The translations under genes and the position numbers were made by a program. Below the pieces are notes generated by a model. It ran no database searches. It was given only the letters and a program-made list of their open reading frames with translations, and was not told where the DNA came from. From assembly GCF_014596565.1 (NCBI RefSeq), contig NZ_NOIN01000007.1, positions 186,001 to 250,000 on the forward strand: a stretch of DNA of 64,000 nucleotides, read 5' to 3'. This document shows, in pieces, positions 59,341 to 64,000 of this stretch; the first letter of the stretch is position 1, and every line of letters starts with the position of its first letter. Source of the DNA: Pseudomonas sp. PSB18 (GTDB lineage Bacteria; Pseudomonadota; Gammaproteobacteria; Pseudomonadales; Pseudomonadaceae).

Positions 59341-61092
59341 ATGATGAAGAGGGCAAAGACCGCCGCCGCGATGTCGCTGTTCAAGGCATTGGGCGATTAT
59401 AAAAATATCCTGCTCAGTGTCGGTTGTTTTACCGCGCTGATTAATGTCCTGATGCTTGCGCCTTCAATTTACATGCTCCAGGTCTATGACCGGGGATTGT
59501 CCTCGCAAAACGAAACCACCCTGGTGATGCTGTCGTTGATGGTGGTGGGGTTCTTTGTCTTCATCGGGCTTTTGGAAATGGTGCGCAGCTTCATCGTCAT
59601 CCGCATTGGCAGCCAATTGGAAAAGCGTTTCAACCTTCAGGTCTATAAAGCCGCATTCGAGCGCAACCTGCTCCAGGGCGAAGGCAACGCCGGGCAGTCC
59701 CTGGGCGATTTGACCCATCTGCGCCAGTTCGTCACCGGACCGGCGCTGTTCGCCTTTTTCGATGCCCCCTGGTTCCCGGTCTATCTGCTGGTGATCTATC
59801 TGTTCAACGTCTGGCTGGGGGTGTTCGCCAGCGTCGGCACGCTGTTGCTCATTGGGCTGGCATGCCTGAACGAGGCCATGACCCGCAAACCATTGGCACA
59901 GGCCAGCGGCTACTCGCAACAGTCCAGTCAACTGGCTACCAGCCACTTGCACAACGCCGAATCGATCCAGGCCATGGGCATGCTCGATGCGCTGCGTAAC
60001 CGCTGGTTTAGCGTGCACTCGCGCTTTCTCGGCCTGCAGAACCAGGCCAGCGACACTGGCGCGGTCATCGGCGCGTTCAGCAAGACCTTGCGCCTGTGCC
60101 TGCAATCGCTCGTGCTGGGGCTGGGGGCGTTGCTGGTGATCAAGGGCGACATGACTGCCGGGATGATGATTGCCGGTTCGATCCTGATGGGCCGGGTATT
60201 AAGCCCTATCGATCAATTGATTGCCGTGTGGAAGCAGTGGAGCGGCGCGAAGCTGGCCTACCGCCGTCTCGATGCCCTGTTGCAGGCCTATCCACCCCAG
60301 GACGATGCGATGCCGTTGCCACCGCCCAAGGGCCAGGTGAGCTTCGAGCAGGTCAGCGCCGGACCGCCGGGGCAGCGCCAGGCGACCTTGCATCAAGTCA
60401 GTTTCAGTCTCGCTGCCGGCGAGGTGCTTGGCGTCCTGGGAGCTTCGGGTTCCGGCAAGTCCACCCTGGCCCGTGTGCTGGTGGGCGTGTGGCCGATCCT
60501 CGGTGGCGCGGTGCGCCTGGACGGCGCCGATATCCATCGCTGGAACCGTGACCAACTCGGCCCGTACATCGGCTATTTGCCCCAGGATATCGAGCTGTTC
60601 AGCGGCAGCATCGCCGAGAACATCGCCCGCTTCCGCGAGGCCGACCCACAGAAAGTCGTCGCCGCCGCCCAGCAGGCCGGCGTGCATGAGCTGATCCTGC
60701 GCATGCCCCAGGGCTACGACACCGTACTGGGGGAGGACGGTTGCGGTCTGTCCGGTGGGCAGAAACAGCGGGTGGCCCTGGCCCGGGCCCTGTACGACCG
60801 GCCGAGCCTGGTGGTGCTCGACGAGCCCAACTCCAACCTGGACACCGTCGGCGAAGCGGCGCTGGCCAGTGCCATCGCGCAGTTGAAGGCACAAGGCACC
60901 AGCGTCGTGCTGGTGACTCATCGCTCCTCGGCACTGGCCCAGGCCGATAAATTGCTGGTGCTCAACGACGGTCGGTTGCAAGCGTTCGGACCGAGCCAGG
61001 AAGTGCTGCGGGCGCTGTCCGGCCAATCTGAACCCCCGCGGGACAAGCCCCAGGCGACGCCCAACGGATTGAGCATGAGTCGTCAGTACTAG
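59341..61092 (+). CDS. aprD: Type I secretion ABC ATPase AprD
   Basis: Inner-membrane ABC exporter of 583 residues. The N-terminal transmembrane domain is about residues 20-300. Walker A is GASGSGKSTLARVLVG near 370, the signature is LSGGQKQRVALARALY and Walker B is LVVLDEPNSNLD. It has no peptidase or C39-like extension, as is normal for protease exporters. Two ATG codons in a row are possible starts. With AprE and AprF it forms the AprA secretion channel and may also export a lipase encoded downstream in related strains. Confidence 0.95.
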   Translation: MMKRAKTAAAMSLFKALGDYKNILLSVGCFTALINVLMLAPSIYMLQVYDRGLSSQNETTLVMLSLMVVGFFVFIGLLEMVRSFIVIRIGSQLEKRFNLQVYKAAFERNLLQGEGNAGQSLGDLTHLRQFVTGPALFAFFDAPWFPVYLLVIYLFNVWLGVFASVGTLLLIGLACLNEAMTRKPLAQASGYSQQSSQLATSHLHNAESIQAMGMLDALRNRWFSVHSRFLGLQNQASDTGAVIGAFSKTLRLCLQSLVLGLGALLVIKGDMTAGMMIAGSILMGRVLSPIDQLIAVWKQWSGAKLAYRRLDALLQAYPPQDDAMPLPPPKGQVSFEQVSAGPPGQRQATLHQVSFSLAAGEVLGVLGASGSGKSTLARVLVGVWPILGGAVRLDGADIHRWNRDQLGPYIGYLPQDIELFSGSIAENIARFREADPQKVVAAAQQAGVHELILRMPQGYDTVLGEDGCGLSGGQKQRVALARALYDRPSLVVLDEPNSNLDTVGEAALASAIAQLKAQGTSVVLVTHRSSALAQADKLLVLNDGRLQAFGPSQEVLRALSGQSEPPRDKPQATPNGLSMSRQY

Positions 61093-61133
61093 GCCGCCGG
61101 CAAACCCGGCAACGCATGAGCAAGGATCGCGAC

Positions 61134-62450
61134 ATGAACCTCGAACACACTGGAAACCCCGAGCGCCCCGAACGTGACGCTCGTTTCTTCATGCGCATGG
61201 GTTGGGCCCTGGCGATCCTTGGCGCTGGCAGCTTTTTCACCTGGGCCAGTCTGGCGCCGTTGGATCAGGGCATTCCCGTGCAGGGCACGGTGGTGGTTTC
61301 CGGCAAGCGCAAGGCCGTGCAATCGATGAGCAGCGGCATGGTCAGTCGGATCCTGGTGCGTGAAGGCGAAGCGGTCAAGCAAGGGCAACCGTTGTTTCGC
61401 CTGGACCAGACCCAGGCCGCGGCGGATGTGCAATCGCTGCAAGCCCAGTACCGGATGGCCTGGGCCAGCCTGGCGCGCTGGCAAAGCGAGCGGGACAACC
61501 TGGCACAAGTGAGTTTTCCGAGCGCGTTGAGCCAGGACCCGGACCCACGCCTGGCATTGGTGCTCGAAGGCCAGCGACAACTGTTCAGCAGCCGCCGCGA
61601 AGCCTTTGCCCGGGAGCAAGCCGCGTTGCGCGCCAGCATCGACGGCGCCACCGCGCAATTGGCGGGGATGCGCCGGGCCCGCGGCGACCTGACCGCCCAG
61701 GCCGAGTCCCTGCGCCTGCAACTGAGCGACCTGCAACCCTTGGCGGATAACGGCTATATCCCGCGCAACCGCCTGCTGGACTACCAACGGCAATTATCCC
61801 AGGTGCAGCAGGAACTGGCGCAGAACAGCGGCGAAAGCGGCCGGGTAGAACAGGGGATCATCGAATCCCGGCTGAAGCTGCAGCAACACAGCGAGGAGTA
61901 TCAGAAGGAGGTCCGCAGCCAATTGGCCGAGGCCCAGCTCAAGAGCGAAACCCTGCAACAGCAGCTCGCGTCGGCTGGGTTCGAACTGCAACACAGCGAG
62001 ATCCTCGCCACCGCCGATGGCATCGCCGTCAACCTGGGGGTGCACACCGAAGGCGCAGTGGTACGCCAGGGCGACACCTTGCTGGAGATCGTGCCCCAAG
62101 GCACGCGGCTGGAGGTGGAAGGGCGCCTGCCGGTGAACCTGATCGACAAGGTCGGTATCCATCTGCCGGTGGACATTCTGTTTACCGCCTTCAACCAGAG
62201 CCGCACGCCGAGGGTGGCGGGGGAGGTCAGCCTGGTGTCCGCCGACCAGATGATCGATGAAAAAACCGGTACGCCGTACTACGTGCTGCGCAGCAGCGTG
62301 GGCGATGCGGCACTGGAAAAACTCAATGGCCTGGTGATCAAGCCCGGGATGCCGGCGGAAATGTTCGTGCGCACTGGCGAGCGCTCGCTGCTCAACTACC
62401 TGTTCAAACCGCTGCTCGACCGGGCCGGCTCTGCGTTGACCGAGGAATAA
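61134..62450 (+). CDS. aprE: Type I secretion membrane-fusion protein AprE
   Basis: HlyD-family adaptor of 438 residues. One membrane helix lies near residues 22-45 (MGWALAILGAGSFFTWASLA), followed by a lipoyl-like part (VPVQGTVVVSGKRKAVQ region), a long coiled coil at about 90-280 and a beta-barrel. AAGGA lies 7 bp before ATG 61134; the in-frame ATG at 61116 has no good ribosome site. It bridges AprD and AprF across the periplasm. Confidence 0.93.
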   Translation: MNLEHTGNPERPERDARFFMRMGWALAILGAGSFFTWASLAPLDQGIPVQGTVVVSGKRKAVQSMSSGMVSRILVREGEAVKQGQPLFRLDQTQAAADVQSLQAQYRMAWASLARWQSERDNLAQVSFPSALSQDPDPRLALVLEGQRQLFSSRREAFAREQAALRASIDGATAQLAGMRRARGDLTAQAESLRLQLSDLQPLADNGYIPRNRLLDYQRQLSQVQQELAQNSGESGRVEQGIIESRLKLQQHSEEYQKEVRSQLAEAQLKSETLQQQLASAGFELQHSEILATADGIAVNLGVHTEGAVVRQGDTLLEIVPQGTRLEVEGRLPVNLIDKVGIHLPVDILFTAFNQSRTPRVAGEVSLVSADQMIDEKTGTPYYVLRSSVGDAALEKLNGLVIKPGMPAEMFVRTGERSLLNYLFKPLLDRAGSALTEE

Positions 62451-62463
62451 GGATGTCCGGTGT

Positions 62464-63801
62464 ATGAAGTGTTTCTACGGGTTGGCACTGCTGGCCGTTT
62501 CTACCTGCAACTCTGCCTGGGCCATGGGCCCGTTCGAATTCTACGAACAGGCCCTGCGCAACGATCCGGTCTATCTCGGGGCGATCAAGGAGCGCGACGC
62601 GGGCCTGGAAAACCGCGCCATCGGCCGCGCCGGGCTGCTGCCGCACCTGGGCTACAGCTACAACAAGGGCCGCAACCAGTCCAAGGTCACTTACCTCAAT
62701 GACCGTGGCGCCAGCCAGCATGACGATCGCAACTACAGCAGTTACGGCTCCAGCCTGACCCTGCAACAGCCACTGCTGGACTACGAGGCCTACGCGGCCT
62801 ATCGCAAAGGCGTGGCGCAGGCGCTGTTCGCCGATGAAAACTTCCGCGGCAAGAGCCAGGAGTTGCTGGTGCGGGTGCTGAGCCATTACACCCAGGCGCT
62901 GTTCGCCCAGGACCAGATCGACATTGCCCAGGCCAAGAAGAAGGCTTTCGAACAGCAGTTCCGCCAGAACGAGCATCTGTTTCGCCAAGGCGAAGGCACC
63001 CGCACCGATATCCTCGAGGCCGAGTCGCGCTACGAGCTGGCCACCGCCGAAGAAATCGAAGCGCACAACGAACAGGATGCCTCCCTGCGTGAGCTGGGTT
63101 CGCTGATCGGCGTGCCCACCCTGGCTATCGGCGACCTGGCGCCGTTGAACGAAACCTTTCAGACCTTCGCCTTGCAACCCGCCGGGTTCGATACCTGGCA
63201 CGAACTGGCCGTGAGCAACAACCCCAACCTGGCCTCCCAGCGCCAGGCCGTGGACGTGGCGCGCTACGAGGTAGAGCGCAACCGCGCCGGGCATCTGCCC
63301 AAGGTCAGCGCCTACGCGACGATGCGCCAGAACGAGTCGGAAAGCGGTAACACCTACAACCAGCGCTACGACACCAACACCATTGGCCTGGAAGTCAGCG
63401 TGCCCTTGTATGCCGGCGGCGGGGTGTCGGCTTCGACCCGCCAGGCCAGCCGCACCATGGAACAGGCCGAATACGAGCTGGACGCCAAGACCCGGGAAAC
63501 CCTGATCGAACTGCGCCGGCAGTTCAGCGCCTGCGTGTCGGGGGTGAACAAGCTGCGGGCCTACCAGAAAGCCCTGGCCTCCGCTGAAGCGCTGGTGGTG
63601 TCGACCCGGCAAAACATTCTGGGGGGTGAGCGGGTCAACCTCGACGCACTCAACGCCGAGCAACAGCTCTACACCACCCGCCGCGACCTCGCCCAGGCCC
63701 GCTACGACTACCTCATGGCCTGGGTCAAATTGCATTACTACGCCGGCACGTTGGGGGAACAGGACCTGGCGAAGGTGGATGAGGCGTTTGTAAGCCGCTG
63801 A
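62464..63801 (+). CDS. aprF: Type I secretion outer-membrane protein AprF (TolC family)
   Basis: Outer-membrane channel of 445 residues, with a signal peptide of about 20 residues (ending SAWA-MGP). Two TolC-type repeats with long helices are visible, for example YTQALFAQDQIDIAQAKKKA and RQFSACVSGVNKLRAYQKAL. The start lies 14 bp after the aprE stop. It completes the protease exporter. Confidence 0.95.
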   Translation: MKCFYGLALLAVSTCNSAWAMGPFEFYEQALRNDPVYLGAIKERDAGLENRAIGRAGLLPHLGYSYNKGRNQSKVTYLNDRGASQHDDRNYSSYGSSLTLQQPLLDYEAYAAYRKGVAQALFADENFRGKSQELLVRVLSHYTQALFAQDQIDIAQAKKKAFEQQFRQNEHLFRQGEGTRTDILEAESRYELATAEEIEAHNEQDASLRELGSLIGVPTLAIGDLAPLNETFQTFALQPAGFDTWHELAVSNNPNLASQRQAVDVARYEVERNRAGHLPKVSAYATMRQNESESGNTYNQRYDTNTIGLEVSVPLYAGGGVSASTRQASRTMEQAEYELDAKTRETLIELRRQFSACVSGVNKLRAYQKALASAEALVVSTRQNILGGERVNLDALNAEQQLYTTRRDLAQARYDYLMAWVKLHYYAGTLGEQDLAKVDEAFVSR

Positions 63802-63869
63802 TCCATTGGTCGGGCAAGCCCCAAGGGACGGGATAGCCACAGGACTTTTGCAACAACTAAGGATGGTTC

Positions 63870-64000
63870 ATGACAATCGATAACAACAAGCAACCCGAAA
63901 AAACACGCGGTCTGTTCCTGCTCAAGAGCTTGAATCACGCCGTACTCTGCGCGGTGGCAACCCTGGGCACGGCCCAGGCGGCGCCTTATGTCGAGGGCGG
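63870..64000 (+). CDS. Autotransporter protein, N-terminal fragment (probable serine protease)
   Basis: Only the first 43 codons are in the window. The protein starts MTIDNNKQPEKTRGLFLLKS with an extended signal peptide ending near TAQA-APYVEGG, the form seen in large autotransporters. AAGGA lies 7 bp upstream. In Pseudomonas fluorescens the aprDEF genes are followed by autotransporter serine protease genes and a lipase gene, which supports this reading. The passenger type cannot be confirmed from this fragment. Confidence 0.7.
   Translation, partial: MTIDNNKQPEKTRGLFLLKSLNHAVLCAVATLGTAQAAPYVEG

Overview
The window looks like chromosome of a Pseudomonas of the P. fluorescens group. Pointers are an aprA-inh-aprDEF secreted-protease operon leading into an autotransporter, two families of REP/REPIN palindromes (GAGGGAGCTTGCTCCC-like and GGGAGCGAGCCTGCTCGC-like), a DUF1652-like protein, a phosphoglucomutase, an amino-acid chemoreceptor and many LysR regulators. 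Coding density is high and most of the DNA is GC-rich. Lower-GC stretches around 30.3-32.4, 36.2-36.8 and 45.8-46.2 kb look like accessory DNA. No tRNA, rRNA, CRISPR array or intact transposase/integrase was seen.

Layout. 1-3.6 kb: alpha-glucoside-type ABC uptake genes (minus) diverging from a LamB-like porin, with a LacI-type palindrome between them. 3.7-10.7 kb: an ABC exporter, then a periplasmic sugar-binding-like protein with a 1249-residue hybrid kinase carrying two ATPase cores. 10.7-16.3 kb: a LysR/NmrA pair, then a D-tartrate module (DctA-type carrier, D(-)-tartrate dehydratase, LysR with a TTG start). 16.4-26.1 kb: two small-molecule modules, each with a histone-deacetylase-fold amidohydrolase. 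The first also has an ornithine cyclodeaminase, amino-acid permease and AsnC regulator. The second has a LysR, MFS carrier, class II aldolase and 2-hydroxyacid dehydrogenase. 27.3-43.0 kb: a gene set I interpret as a canavanine-utilisation island. 43.4-49.2 kb: LysR, quinone oxidoreductase, unknown genes and a MocR regulator. 49.3-56.9 kb: pgm, a UvrD-like helicase, a DUF1652-like protein and an MFS/LysR pair. 57.2-64 kb: the alkaline protease operon.

How the central island would work. A fold-type I gamma-lyase would split canavanine into homoserine and hydroxyguanidine. A homoserine dehydrogenase and an aldehyde dehydrogenase would take homoserine through aspartate semialdehyde to aspartate. 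A stand-alone B3/B4 editing protein (CtdA-like) would clear canavanyl-tRNA(Arg). A polar amino-acid ABC system imports the substrate, a Gdx-type SMR pump could expel the guanidino product, and a dCache receptor could steer cells to the amino acid. Two shared DNA elements imply two tiers of control: a 27-bp site beside the XRE-cupin regulator and again before the threonine-synthase-like gene, and a 47-bp site before the homoserine dehydrogenase and before the ABC operon. The least explained parts are a threonine-synthase paralogue with Gln at the PLP-lysine position and a DapA-family aldolase.

The island borders also stand out. The intact LysR gene at 43374-44288 ends in MFFGDPESL-stop. Two orphan copies of this tail lie in the same orientation at 27.08 and 16.30 kb, with synonymous differences. 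TGCCCCCA-type repeats with 12-bp spacing lie just inside both ends of the 27.1-43.4 kb segment. I read this as two tandem islands that used a lysR 3' end as attachment site. All calls come from reading the sequence; no database search was run.
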